Shown here: piece by piece, positions 53,200 to 61,845 of the stretch | Numbering within the stretch: the first letter of the stretch is position 1 | Layout: each line of letters starts with the position of its first letter | Source of the DNA: Microbacterium sp. PM5 | GTDB lineage: Bacteria > Actinomycetota > Actinomycetes > Actinomycetales > Microbacteriaceae | NCBI RefSeq assembly: GCF_003293595.1 | Contig: NZ_CP022162.1 | Location: 280,346-344,345, forward strand | DNA: 64,000 nucleotides | Reading direction: 5' to 3' | Notes under the pieces: model-generated | Database searches by the model: none | What the model was told of the DNA's origin: nothing | What the model saw: only the letters and a program-made list of their open reading frames with translations | Program-made: the position numbers and the translations under genes

Positions 53200-55620
53200 G
53201 TGCCACTTCGTCGCGATATCCAGGGTCTGCGCGCGCTCGCCGTGCTGGCCGTCATCGGCGCGCACGCCGCCGGCTGGCCGCGGGGAGGCTTTGCCGGTGT
53301 CGACGTGTTCTTCGTCATCTCGGGGTTCGTGATCACCGGAATGCTGCTGCGCGAGCAGCAGGAGGCGGGACGCATCCGCCTGTCGCGGTTCTACGCGCGG
53401 CGTGCCCGTCGGCTGCTGCCGGCGGCGCTCGTCACGGTCGGTGCCGTGGTCGGGGCCGCGTTCGCTCTGTTCGGTCGGGCGCGGGCCGAGCAGGTGATGT
53501 GGGACGGTGCCTCGGCGTTGCTGCTGGTGTCGAACTGGCGATTCACACAGCAGGGCACCGACTACTTCCATGCCGGCGACGCGTTGTCGCCGCTGCAGAA
53601 CTTCTGGTCGCTGTCGGTGGAGGAGCAGTTCTATCTCGTCTGGCCGGGGCTGCTGATCGTGTCGCTGCTGTTCGTTCCCGCCGTGGCGCGTCGCGGTCGG
53701 GCGGCGGCCGCGGTCGCCGCCGGGTGGGCGGTCGTCGTGATCGCGGCATCCTTCGGCTGGGCGCTGCTGCAGGGGTCGTCGGCGCCGACGGCGGCGTACT
53801 TTTCGACGGCGACGCGCGCGTGGGAGTTCGCGCTGGGCGCGCTGCTCGCGGCAGGCGTGCCGCTGCTGCGTCGGCTTCCCGCGGCGCTCGGGGCGCTGCT
53901 CGCGTGGATCGGGGTCGCGGGCATCGTGGCGTCGCTGGTGCTCATCGACATGACCGCTGTGGGCTTTCCGGGGCCGTGGGCGGCGGCGCCGACGCTCGCG
54001 ACCGCGCTCGCGCTGGCCGGCGGCGTGACCGCGCCGCCGCGGACACTGTTCCTGTGGACGAACCCGGTCGCGGTGGTCGTGGGCAACGCGTCGTACTCGC
54101 TGTATCTGTGGCACTTCCCGGTGGTCGTGTTCGCCGCCGCGCTGCTGCCCGCGTCGCCGTGGTCGCTGCCGCTGACCCTGGCGATCGTCGCCGTCGTCGG
54201 CTTCGCGTCGTACGCGATCATCGAGCAGCCGCTGCGCTACGCGCCGTTCCTGGGCGGGCGGGTGCCGGCGATTGCGGCGGCCGATGCCGAGGAGCCGGCG
54301 GTCGAGGCATCGGATGCCGCGGAGCCCACACCGCCCGCGGTCGCGCCTGCGGTGCCGGTCGTGCGGACTCCCGAGATTGCGACGCGGCGTCCCGCGGGGT
54401 GGCAGCCGGGCACGCGCTACTTCCCAGGCAGTCCGCGGACGGCGGCGCAGAGTGCGGCGGCGGGGCCGGTCGAGGTGGTAGCGGCATCCGTTCCGGAGGT
54501 CGCGCCCGTCGAGCCTGTGAGCGCTGCACCGCCGGTGGAGGCGCCGCGGGTGCCGTCGGTCGCGATCGCGGATAGTGTGGCCGGGGCGATCGCGGCTCCG
54601 ATGGCCGCATGGCGGGAGCGCTTTCGCACGCAGGTCGCGTTGGCCGCCGCCGGTCTCGTCGCCGCCGCGTTGCTGGTCGTGCTCGTCGTGCAGGTGCAGC
54701 AGCCGCGTCCCTTGCCGCCGACGGCCGGGGGAACGGGCCAGGCGGCGCCCGCGATCGAAGATCCCACGGCGGCGCTGCAGGCCGATCTCGCGGCGGCGGT
54801 GTCGGCGACCGCGTGGCCCGATCTGCATCCGTCGATCGACGAGGTGATGGCGCAGTCGTCGGGAGCCAATCCCGCGCACGACTGCTTCGCGCCGACGCCG
54901 CAGCCGGACGCCGCCGCGTGCACGTGGGGCAGCGCCGATGCTCCGCGGCACCTGTACCTCGTGGGCGACTCGACCGCGATGGCCTACGCACCGGCCCTGA
55001 AGGCGCTCGCCGAGCAGAGCGGGGGAGCGATCCGCGTCACCACGGTCGGGCTCTACGGATGCCGGTTCACCGACGTGCTGGTGCAGAACGACGACCCCGC
55101 GGTGATGCAGGCGTGCACGCAGCGCAAGAACGACGTCGCCGCGATGATCGCCGCCGACCACCCCGAGCAGGTGCTGGTCTCCAACGCGTACACGCTGGGC
55201 CGTACGGCGGACGGGCGCGACCTGAGCGCGGCAGATCTGATCGCCGCGGAGGCAGCAGAGATGGCGCGGTACGGGATGCCGGGGCGCATCGTCTTCCTCG
55301 AGGCGCCGCCGGAGGGCGCGCCGCTCGGCAATTGCTACACGCGGGTCGGGTCGCCGTACGCGTGCGCGACGAGCATCACGCCGGTGTGGCGCGACATGCA
55401 GGCGGCGACGGCGGCCGCCGCGGCGGCGTCGGGCGATCGCCTGGTGGGTGCGCTGGCCTTCACATGTTGGCAGGAGGTCTGCCCGGCGTTCGCGGGGACA
55501 CTGCCGATCCGCTACGACCAGACACACCTCACGGTCGCGTACTCCGAGCACCTCGCGCCGTACCTGCGGTGGGCGCTGGACGGCGCCGTCGCGGCGGGCG
55601 CCCCGGCGCCGCCCGGCTAG
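53200..55620 (+). CDS. OafA/YrhL-type acyltransferase with SGNH domain
   Basis: This 806-residue membrane protein begins with an acyltransferase 3 domain of about ten helices (DIQGLRALAVLAVIGAHA, GFAGVDVFFVISGFVI, SVEEQFYLVWP). A Pro/Ala-rich linker of about 150 residues follows, then another helix (LVAAALLVVLVVQV) and a C-terminal SGNH domain with YLVGDSTAMAY and the late DQTHLTV. Such enzymes O-acetylate cell-surface polysaccharide or peptidoglycan. The GTG start lacks a strong ribosome binding site. Confidence 0.9.
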   Translation: MPLRRDIQGLRALAVLAVIGAHAAGWPRGGFAGVDVFFVISGFVITGMLLREQQEAGRIRLSRFYARRARRLLPAALVTVGAVVGAAFALFGRARAEQVMWDGASALLLVSNWRFTQQGTDYFHAGDALSPLQNFWSLSVEEQFYLVWPGLLIVSLLFVPAVARRGRAAAAVAAGWAVVVIAASFGWALLQGSSAPTAAYFSTATRAWEFALGALLAAGVPLLRRLPAALGALLAWIGVAGIVASLVLIDMTAVGFPGPWAAAPTLATALALAGGVTAPPRTLFLWTNPVAVVVGNASYSLYLWHFPVVVFAAALLPASPWSLPLTLAIVAVVGFASYAIIEQPLRYAPFLGGRVPAIAAADAEEPAVEASDAAEPTPPAVAPAVPVVRTPEIATRRPAGWQPGTRYFPGSPRTAAQSAAAGPVEVVAASVPEVAPVEPVSAAPPVEAPRVPSVAIADSVAGAIAAPMAAWRERFRTQVALAAAGLVAAALLVVLVVQVQQPRPLPPTAGGTGQAAPAIEDPTAALQADLAAAVSATAWPDLHPSIDEVMAQSSGANPAHDCFAPTPQPDAAACTWGSADAPRHLYLVGDSTAMAYAPALKALAEQSGGAIRVTTVGLYGCRFTDVLVQNDDPAVMQACTQRKNDVAAMIAADHPEQVLVSNAYTLGRTADGRDLSAADLIAAEAAEMARYGMPGRIVFLEAPPEGAPLGNCYTRVGSPYACATSITPVWRDMQAATAAAAAASGDRLVGALAFTCWQEVCPAFAGTLPIRYDQTHLTVAYSEHLAPYLRWALDGAVAAGAPAPPG

Positions 55621-55633
55621 AATCGATGCGCCA

Positions 55634-55705
55634 GCCTCTGTAGCTCAGTGGAAGAGCCACTCCGTCCTAAGGAGCGGGTCGGGGGTTCGAATCCCTCCAG
55701 GGGCA
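55634..55705 (+). tRNA. tRNA-Arg (anticodon CCT)
   Basis: A cloverleaf folds over 72 bases: acceptor GCCTCTG pairs with CAGGGGC, the D-arm is GCTC/GAGC, the anticodon loop GTCCTAA shows T before CCT, and the T-arm has GGTTCGAAT. CCA is not encoded. One A-C mismatch occurs at the base of the anticodon stem. It decodes AGG. The 3-prime end is a common integration site, and an integrase gene follows. Confidence 0.95.
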
Positions 55706-55912
55706 CATCTATTTTTTGCGCTTGACCAGGTTTTTCTTCCGATGTCAGACCTCACAGATTTCGTTTTTGGCCGCTATTTGGCCGCATTTGAGGAACCTAT
55801 GAGCTGAGAACGAGGCCCTCCAATGGGCTTCGTTCGACGTCCTAGAACGACGAAATCGGGCAGATTCGACGTCGCGAGCCTTGCCCGAAACTGAGCAATC
55901 TGCGCTCGGCGG
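55706..55912. other. Gap between tRNA-Arg and integrase remnant
   Basis: This 207-base stretch after the tRNA is visibly less GC-rich than the core. I see no gene in it. It includes the expected left attachment region at the tRNA 3-prime end. No second copy of the tRNA end was found inside the window, so the other island end should lie beyond 64000. Confidence 0.5.
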
Positions 55913-57044
55913 TCACTGCGGACGGCGGTAACGGGTCTGCGGACCCGTCGGCGACGCGAGCAGCGGCATGGCGTCGTTGAGGCGAGATGCGACGGCATCC
56001 AGATCGTCGTCGAAGAGGTCGGCATAGGTGTCGAGCGTCATCGCAGCCGACGCGTGGCCGAGCATCCGCTGCACGGCCTTCACGTTGGCGCCGGAGCTGA
56101 TCGCGAGCGATGCGGCCGTATGGCCGAGGTCGTGAGGCGTGAGCCGGGGGATGGACGGATCGATCATCTGCGCACGCTTCACCGCGTTCGCGAACCCATC
56201 CCTGCGCGCCCGAGTTGCGCATGTGATGGACCCCGTCGCCAAAGGGCAGCCCTTCCGGGCCCTTGCCGGCGCAGGCCAGCTCGATCATGGGCGCGAGGCG
56301 ATCGGGGTAGGGGACCGAGCGCTTCTCGTGCGTCTTCGGAGTGCCGACGTGGATTTCGTAGCCGGTCATCACCGCGTTCTCTTCGATGACGAAGCGCTTG
56401 CGCAGCCGGTTCACGCTGCGCACGCGCAGCCCGGTTGCCTCGCCCCAGCGCAATCCGGTGTACGCCAGCGTCAGGACCATGGTCGGGTGCGCCGAGCACG
56501 CCGCGAGTGTCGCCACCTGGTCGCGCGAGAGGTACACGCGGCGCTTGCCAGGCCCTGTCCGCGGCAGATTGCGAATGTTTCGAGCAGGGTTGGTTGCGAG
56601 GCGACGATCGTCGATGGCGACGTCGAGGATGCCGGCAAGGACGCCCAGGGCGCGAAGAACGACGGTGCGCGACCTCAGTGTCGAGAGCTCGGACACCCAC
56701 TCTTGAACCTCAGAGTGCCGGATCGACCAGATCTCCCGGTCCGCCCAGACCGGAGCGACGTGGTTGTTCCACGCCCGCTCGAGCGTCATGTAGTACGAGG
56801 GTTTTGACATCGGCGGCTGCTTGAAACGCAACCAGCTGTCCGCGAACATCCGAACCGTAACGCGCGAGGCGTTCGGGTCGATGTACTCGCCCCTCGACTT
56901 CGACACCGTGACCATCGAGAGGTAGAGCTGTGCTTCGCGCATCGTCGTGAAGCCGCGCTTCTGCGCCTCGCTGAGATCCGGCTTGCGGTAGCGCACGCGA
57001 TAGCGGCGGCCCTTTGCCGTCTCGTATGGCGTGATGGTGCCCAT
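55913..57044 (-). pseudogene. Tyrosine integrase, frameshifted and active-site mutated
   Basis: The reading frame from 57044 encodes an N-terminal AP2-like and SAM-like core and the first part of the catalytic domain, with the first catalytic Arg in TGLRWGEATGLR and Lys in TPKTHEKRSVP. Near 56209-56211 one extra base shifts the frame. The rest of the domain (HDLGHTAASLAI, GHASAAMTLDTYADLF) continues in the next frame to 55913. The HxxR arginine is also changed to Gly (codon at 56123-56125). It adjoins tRNA-Arg, as phage-type integrases do. The enzyme is probably inactive. Confidence 0.88.
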
Positions 57045-57644
57045 CTCGACCTCCGCTCAATCCGGCTCGGCCATCAGTATCGGCCCAGTGTCGGACACTC
57101 GCCGGGCGCCGTCAACGCCACTGGCGACGGATGTGGATAGATGGCGGAAGACGTCGTCAATTGGCGAGGCTCAGCAGCCGTTCGACGACGAGCACTGCGC
57201 CGCGCCCGAACGCTAGGCCGCCCAACTGAAGGCGGGGCGGATCCATTGACGCACGCTCAACATAGGCTTGGCGCTGCAACAGCGGGAGTCGAGATGAAGG
57301 TCTTCATCTCCACCTCGAGCCATCTCGATCAGAGAACGCGACAACACTCGGTTCTTCAATCCGCCGATCCGTCTCAGTCGGCGGCTCCGGTGTTCTCGCC
57401 GAAGTGCGATGGCTTCTGGCTCCCGGCCCCATCATGGCGTGTCGCGGTGCTGGAGATCATCACCGCCGGCACAGCGGCCGATTGTGCCAGCACCGTTGGC
57501 AGTCTCGCTCTGTCGTCTTACGACGTCCGGGGTGTCCAACACATCGAACAACAACGATGTGAGACATCGGACAACAACGATGTGAGCCTGGGCGGTAGCG
57601 ACCACGCGTGACGGAGACCGCTTCCTCCGGCGGGGCGGACCGCG
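57045..57644. other. 600-base gap upstream of the methyltransferase gene
   Basis: Between the integrase remnant and the C5 methyltransferase gene I find no convincing gene. An open frame at 57141-57611 on the plus strand lacks codon bias and any recognisable motif. The stretch does contain a tandem 23-base repeat at 57541-57586. It may hold the promoter of the restriction-modification genes or decayed phage sequence. Confidence 0.55.
57541..57586. repeat. Tandem 23-base repeats with internal dyads
   Basis: Two adjacent 23-base units (57541-57563 and 57564-57586) agree at 22 positions. Each holds an inverted pair ACATCG and CGATGT with eight bases between. They lie 60-105 bases before the methyltransferase start. 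Two equal dyads in tandem suit a controller-protein or methyltransferase autoregulation site. Confidence 0.7.
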
Positions 57645-58856
57645 ATGTCGGAAGCCGAGCATACGATCGATGTTATGACCAAGACCCTTCGCATGATCGA
57701 CCTGTTCGCCGGTTGCGGAGGCATGACGGTCGGGTTCGCAGCAGAGGGATTCCGCTCTGTGCTCGCGGTCGAGTGGGATCGAGCGGCCGCGGCCACGTAC
57801 GCGGCAAATTTCGGTGAGGAACATGTGATCGCGGGAGACATCGCGCGTGTGCCTGACGAGGCCATCCCCGAGGCCGACATCATCATCGGCGGTCCACCCT
57901 GCCAGGGATTCTCGAACCTCGGGCTCAAGGACATCAATGACCCGAGAAATCAGCTCTGGCGTGAGTACATGCGGTTCGTGAAGCGGTCGCGTCCCAAAAT
58001 CTTCGTCATCGAGAACGTCGACAGGTTCGCGACGTCGCCGGAGTTCGCGATGCTGTTGGCGGAGACGGATCATGGCGCTCTGGCCGAGTACGAGCTCCAG
58101 CACGCGGTGCTCAACGCTGCTGACTACGGTGTGGCGCAACGACGTAAACGGACGATCGTCATCGGATCACGGATCGGTCGGATTGACCTGCCCGAACCCA
58201 CGCACGCGAAGGAGCCTGTCGAAGGATCGGGACTGCTGCCTTGGCGGACCGTCCGTGATGTTATCTCTGCCATCCCGCCGCGCCCTGCAACGACGGAACT
58301 CCCGGACAGTAGATCTGTGGTTTTCGGCGAGTCCATGCCGGGCGTCTTCCGCGGACTCGACCTTCACATCGGACGGACGCCGACCAGCAAGAGTCTCGAT
58401 CGATACAGCTTCGTCCCGCCGGGCGGAGGGCGATTCGACGTTCCGCGGGCCCTGCTGCCTAACTGCTGGGCGAACAAACCCACGGGAACGACAGACGTGA
58501 TGGGCCGTCTCCGTTGGGACGCACCATCCGTGACGATCCGGACCGAGTTCTTCAAGCCGGAGAAAGGGCGATACCTTCACCCGCAATGGGAGCCCGGTGA
58601 GTGGGTGGAGGAGTACGGTCAGTACCGCAGCGACCCGGTCCGATCGGTAGACCGAGTGATCAGCCACTTCGAGGCCTCGCTGATCCAGGACTTCCCGCCC
58701 GACTACCGTTGGGTCGGCACGAAGATTCAGATCGCGCGCCAGATCGGAAATGCCGTGCCCTCCGGCCTGGCCCGAGCGATCGCCCAGCAGATCAAGCCGC
58801 ACCTCCTAGCGCAGCGTGTTGCCGACGAGCAGGAGTTGGAGCTGGCGGTCGCTTAG
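57645..58856 (+). CDS. C5 DNA cytosine methyltransferase
   Basis: This 403-residue enzyme methylates cytosine at carbon 5 using SAM. Motif I is FAGCGG (21-26), motif IV GGPPCQGFS carries the catalytic C86, motif VI ENV is at 123-125, motif VIII is QRRKR and motif X is GNAVP near the C-terminus. The start may be ATG 57645 or ATG 57675; neither has a strong ribosome binding site. It is convergent with the NaeI-like endonuclease, overlapping at the stop codons. The recognition site cannot be read from sequence; a GCCGGC-type site is possible if the partner is truly NaeI-like. Confidence 0.95.
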   Translation: MSEAEHTIDVMTKTLRMIDLFAGCGGMTVGFAAEGFRSVLAVEWDRAAAATYAANFGEEHVIAGDIARVPDEAIPEADIIIGGPPCQGFSNLGLKDINDPRNQLWREYMRFVKRSRPKIFVIENVDRFATSPEFAMLLAETDHGALAEYELQHAVLNAADYGVAQRRKRTIVIGSRIGRIDLPEPTHAKEPVEGSGLLPWRTVRDVISAIPPRPATTELPDSRSVVFGESMPGVFRGLDLHIGRTPTSKSLDRYSFVPPGGGRFDVPRALLPNCWANKPTGTTDVMGRLRWDAPSVTIRTEFFKPEKGRYLHPQWEPGEWVEEYGQYRSDPVRSVDRVISHFEASLIQDFPPDYRWVGTKIQIARQIGNAVPSGLARAIAQQIKPHLLAQRVADEQELELAVA

Positions 58857-59851
58857 CCCCGCCTGGGCGTCTGCAGGTCCCACTCGATTTCAAGCTGAGC
58901 CGGGGTTACGTCGACCCGGGGCTGAATTTTCGATGGACTCACCGCTACCCATCCATCATCACCCAGCTCGAATCCGAGTTCCCTCGCTCGTAGACGGTCG
59001 GCGACCCATGTGCCGACCAGTACCTCAAGCCCGGACGTCGCGCGCACTGCGTCCTTCGCCTGTCTCGCGCGGCGCATTGGGTCCTTGTTCCCGAAGCACA
59101 CCGTCTCCATCGACGACCTGGGGATGACTGTGTCGGGTAGGAACCCGAAAAGTGCGGTCAGTCGTGCAGTTTGCCCTACCCTCGGCGCGAAAACTACGGC
59201 GAGTTGCTCGGGGGTGAGCTGGGCCAATGGTTCGGCGGGAAGCGGCGTCCAGTCGATCAGAGGGAGCGAGAACCGTCCGAGGGCGTCCGCAGCGATCCCA
59301 CGTTTCCGGTCCTTGTTCGCTCCGTCATTCAGCCAGATCCGGTGAGCGCGCATCAGGAATGCGCGGTGACGTCGCCCGGCAGCATCAGCCTGGATGAGCA
59401 CGCTGATCTCGCATTGGCCCTCAGTCGGGATCATCCAGTTCGAACGGACCGTGCCTTTTAGCTCGACCGGGATCCCAAGGATTCGCGTGTCGAGCGGTGG
59501 CTCCTTGTACAAACCCAGCTCGTTCAGAACGCGATACTGAAGTTTGGTGCCGACGGACGCTCGCTCGTCAGAGTCGACGTCGGGACTGAGTAAATCGAAT
59601 CGTCCGGTCCTCGCGCCGTCGAGCACGTACTTCACCGCGTCGTCGACGGCGCGCGTGAGTAGTCCGGGCAAAGGACGCGCAACGAGCCATGACCACACCT
59701 TCCTGAGCTCAGCGTCGTCCTCCGGGCCATGCGCAATGTGCGGAACGGACGCGTGCCCGCGCCGCTCGTCCGGCACACAGACGCCGCCTGGCGGTGGGAC
59801 AATCTTCTTCACGATCGTGACGCTATCGCACTCGTCGCGCAGCGTAGACAC
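58853..59851 (-). CDS. NaeI-like type II restriction endonuclease
   Basis: This protein of about 332 residues matches the NaeI family. A first segment has LDGARTGRFDLL, corresponding to the NaeI DGQRTGRW block. The PD-(D/E)XK core is DTRILGIPVELKG with E and K of the ExK pair. NWMIPTEGQCEISVLIQAD follows, as in the WMLPPES region of NaeI. A second DNA-binding domain is expected C-terminally. The GTG at 59851 is two bases from the vsr stop; GTG 59812 is an alternative. Its stop overlaps the methyltransferase stop by four bases. Confidence 0.8.
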   Translation of the reverse strand: MSTLRDECDSVTIVKKIVPPPGGVCVPDERRGHASVPHIAHGPEDDAELRKVWSWLVARPLPGLLTRAVDDAVKYVLDGARTGRFDLLSPDVDSDERASVGTKLQYRVLNELGLYKEPPLDTRILGIPVELKGTVRSNWMIPTEGQCEISVLIQADAAGRRHRAFLMRAHRIWLNDGANKDRKRGIAADALGRFSLPLIDWTPLPAEPLAQLTPEQLAVVFAPRVGQTARLTALFGFLPDTVIPRSSMETVCFGNKDPMRRARQAKDAVRATSGLEVLVGTWVADRLRARELGFELGDDGWVAVSPSKIQPRVDVTPAQLEIEWDLQTPRRG

Positions 59852-59852
59852 G

Positions 59853-60308
59853 TTAGTCGGGTAGTCCGAGTGATCTGCGCCTGCCACTGACAGCGGCCAT
59901 GACGCGCGCGGCGGCGTCGGCAACCGATTCGTGTTCCCAGATGCGGACTACCGTCCAGCCGCTGGTTTCCAGGGCTTGCGTTGTCTCCATGTCGCGAAGC
60001 CGGTTCCGCTTCAGCTTCGGCACCCAGTAGTCGACGTTGGTCTTGGGCACGGTTCCATGGATCGGGCATGAGTGCCAGAAGCAACCGTCGACGAAGACCA
60101 CGATGCGGAGACGTGTGAAGACGATGTCTGCGCGTCGTCGCCGATCCGGGCCTGGGGAATGGTCGACTCTGTACCTGTAACCCGCCGCATGCAGCATCCG
60201 ACGCAGCGCAAGCTCGGGACTCGTGTCGCGACCGCGGTTGGATCGCATCGATTTTGAGACGCGCTCTGAGCTCGCCCACGACGCCCGCGACGACCCCTGC
60301 TCTTCCAT
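59853..60308 (-). CDS. vsr: Very short patch repair endonuclease (Vsr)
   Basis: This 151-residue nickase repairs T:G mismatches that arise when 5-methylcytosine deaminates. The family signature RGRDTSPELALRRMLHAAGYRYRV is at about residues 25-48, ADIVFTRLRIVVFVDGCFWHSCPIHG at about 60-85 holds the catalytic Asp and His, and NRLRD and GWTVVRIWEHE follow. Its presence next to a C5 methyltransferase is expected. It is transcribed before the NaeI-like endonuclease. Confidence 0.95.
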   Translation of the reverse strand: MEEQGSSRASWASSERVSKSMRSNRGRDTSPELALRRMLHAAGYRYRVDHSPGPDRRRRADIVFTRLRIVVFVDGCFWHSCPIHGTVPKTNVDYWVPKLKRNRLRDMETTQALETSGWTVVRIWEHESVADAAARVMAAVSGRRRSLGLPD

Positions 60309-60708
60309 TTCGAGACTCTAGCGCCAGCTCGTCACCGCCGTAGCAGGCTCATCGATCGTTCCTGGAGCAAGGAGGGTCTGGGCCTGCATTACTAGGTGGT
60401 GCTCGCAACTGGCGTCGGTGGGTCGACCAGCACTTCGGAAGCACCGCATTCGAGACGTGTCGGCGACGTGCGTGACAGCGCGTTACCCGACATGCTGGCT
60501 GCCGGGCGAGCACTGAAGCTCTCATGTCGCCTCGCCCGCGGTGTCAGGCGCGACTTCGAGGAGCCGCGAGATCATGCGCGCGGGACGGTTACGCGTTGAG
60601 AAGAGCCCGATCCCGGATGCGTCTGGCGTATCGAGGCTACGTGTCCATAAGGCGAATATATCTGAAAAGGAGCTTGCGGAGAAGATAGAGTTACTGTATA
60701 GTCATCCT
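60309..60708. other. 400-base gap with promoter for the RHH-ATPase operon
   Basis: No convincing gene lies here. The first 300 bases show only short unconserved frames and may be decayed sequence. The last 40 bases hold the strong promoter described separately and are clearly AT-richer than the surroundings. Confidence 0.6.
60674..60702 (+). promoter_or_regulatory. Strong promoter, probably leaderless transcript
   Basis: A -35 TTGCGG (60674-60679) and a -10 TATAGT (60697-60702) are separated by 17 bases. The expected transcription start is at or next to the ATG at 60709, so the mRNA of the RHH gene would be leaderless. No ribosome binding site is present before that ATG. Confidence 0.75.
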
Positions 60709-61845
60709 ATGACCACAAGAGACGCAGATAGTGAACGCATCGTCAAAGTGCCGTTCCCGATCTCTCTGATAAGACGGATGGACGAGACGATCGTCGCCGA
60801 GCGCGGCGGCTTTCGCACTCGTGCGGAGTTGATGCGTGAGGCAGTTGAGAACCTCCTCGACGAACTCGACTATCCGGAGGCTCCTCCTGAGCGCAATTCT
60901 CACGGGCCGCTGCTGCTCGCCGACTCGGAGGTTTCCAAGAACGAACCTGAGCAATCGGCTGGTTTCACCGAGGCGCGCACGCTTTTCGCGAACCTCCCCG
61001 CCTGGGAACGCGAGGAGCTGGCTCTGGACGACCTGACCGCGACTACCCTTACCGCGCCCGAAGCGCGCCCGTTCATTCTGGACAGGGGCGAGGCATCGGT
61101 GGCGAACGGGCCGCTCCTTGGATTACACAACCGCGACTATGTGTCTATGTGGGCGCTGCACCGGCTCGCACGGTACACGGCCGACGGTCCCATCCCCTTT
61201 GAGGACTACCTCGGCCGCATCACGAAGGCCGCCTGGTACTACGGCGCTCAACTCCATGCGCTCGAGCGAAGCAATCCCGGCCGGAAGCTCACGGTGCTGT
61301 TCCCGACAAACTCGACGAAGCAACCGTCTGCGGAGCGAGGCTTCCAGAACTTCGCAATCGGCACGCTCGCGCGTCGTGTGGGTGAGGGGATCCCAGCGTC
61401 CGGGCCGCTCTTCGCATGGCAGGCTTTGCAGGTCTCGTCCGATAACGGCCTGGGCACTGGGCTCACAACGGCGGGCTGGCGCCTGCTCAAGGAGCTGGAC
61501 GGACTGTCGTTGGAGCTGCCCCACGATCCCGCGCTCATGGAGCGGTTCATGACCTACCTGGCCGAACACGCGCCCGGGGATCGCTGGGGGTTCGACCACT
61601 TGCTCGCCGCCGCCGCGGATGGACCCGACCGCCTGGCGCTCGTGAATCGTTTCCGGGAGACGCATCCCGAATGGAGTCCGGCGACGGCCAGCTCCGTAGC
61701 GCAGGGTTACGTGGCTCGCGCCCGAGAGTGGGGGCTCGTCGAGCCTCGCCTTATCGAGGGCCGCTACTGGCTAACGGATATCGGCCGGCAACTCCGGCGC
61801 GAATCCTCCCCAATCACCGCAACCAGCGAAGGAACACTCAAGTGA
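60709..61845 (+). CDS. Ribbon-helix-helix protein of unknown function
   Basis: This 378-residue protein has an N-terminal RHH DNA-binding domain at about 8-52 (IVKVPFPISLIRRMDETIVAERGGFRTRAELMREAVENLL). A long middle region follows that I cannot assign. A C-terminal part (about 270-360) looks like a winged helix (QGYVARAREWGLVEPRLIEGRYWLTDIGRQL). The gene begins directly at the promoter TSS and its stop overlaps the next start (GTGA), so the two form a coupled pair. It may autoregulate the operon or be the DNA-sensing partner of the ATPase. Confidence 0.8.
   Translation: MTTRDADSERIVKVPFPISLIRRMDETIVAERGGFRTRAELMREAVENLLDELDYPEAPPERNSHGPLLLADSEVSKNEPEQSAGFTEARTLFANLPAWEREELALDDLTATTLTAPEARPFILDRGEASVANGPLLGLHNRDYVSMWALHRLARYTADGPIPFEDYLGRITKAAWYYGAQLHALERSNPGRKLTVLFPTNSTKQPSAERGFQNFAIGTLARRVGEGIPASGPLFAWQALQVSSDNGLGTGLTTAGWRLLKELDGLSLELPHDPALMERFMTYLAEHAPGDRWGFDHLLAAAADGPDRLALVNRFRETHPEWSPATASSVAQGYVARAREWGLVEPRLIEGRYWLTDIGRQLRRESSPITATSEGTLK

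Noticed and set aside
57141-57611. 156-residue open frame on the plus strand
   Set aside because: No codon bias, motif or ribosome binding site; it runs through the tandem dyad repeats.
60309-60708. N-terminal extension of the RHH protein to an ATG at 60541
   Set aside because: The extension covers the strong promoter, has poor codon use and is not RHH-like; the ATG at 60709 matches the domain start.
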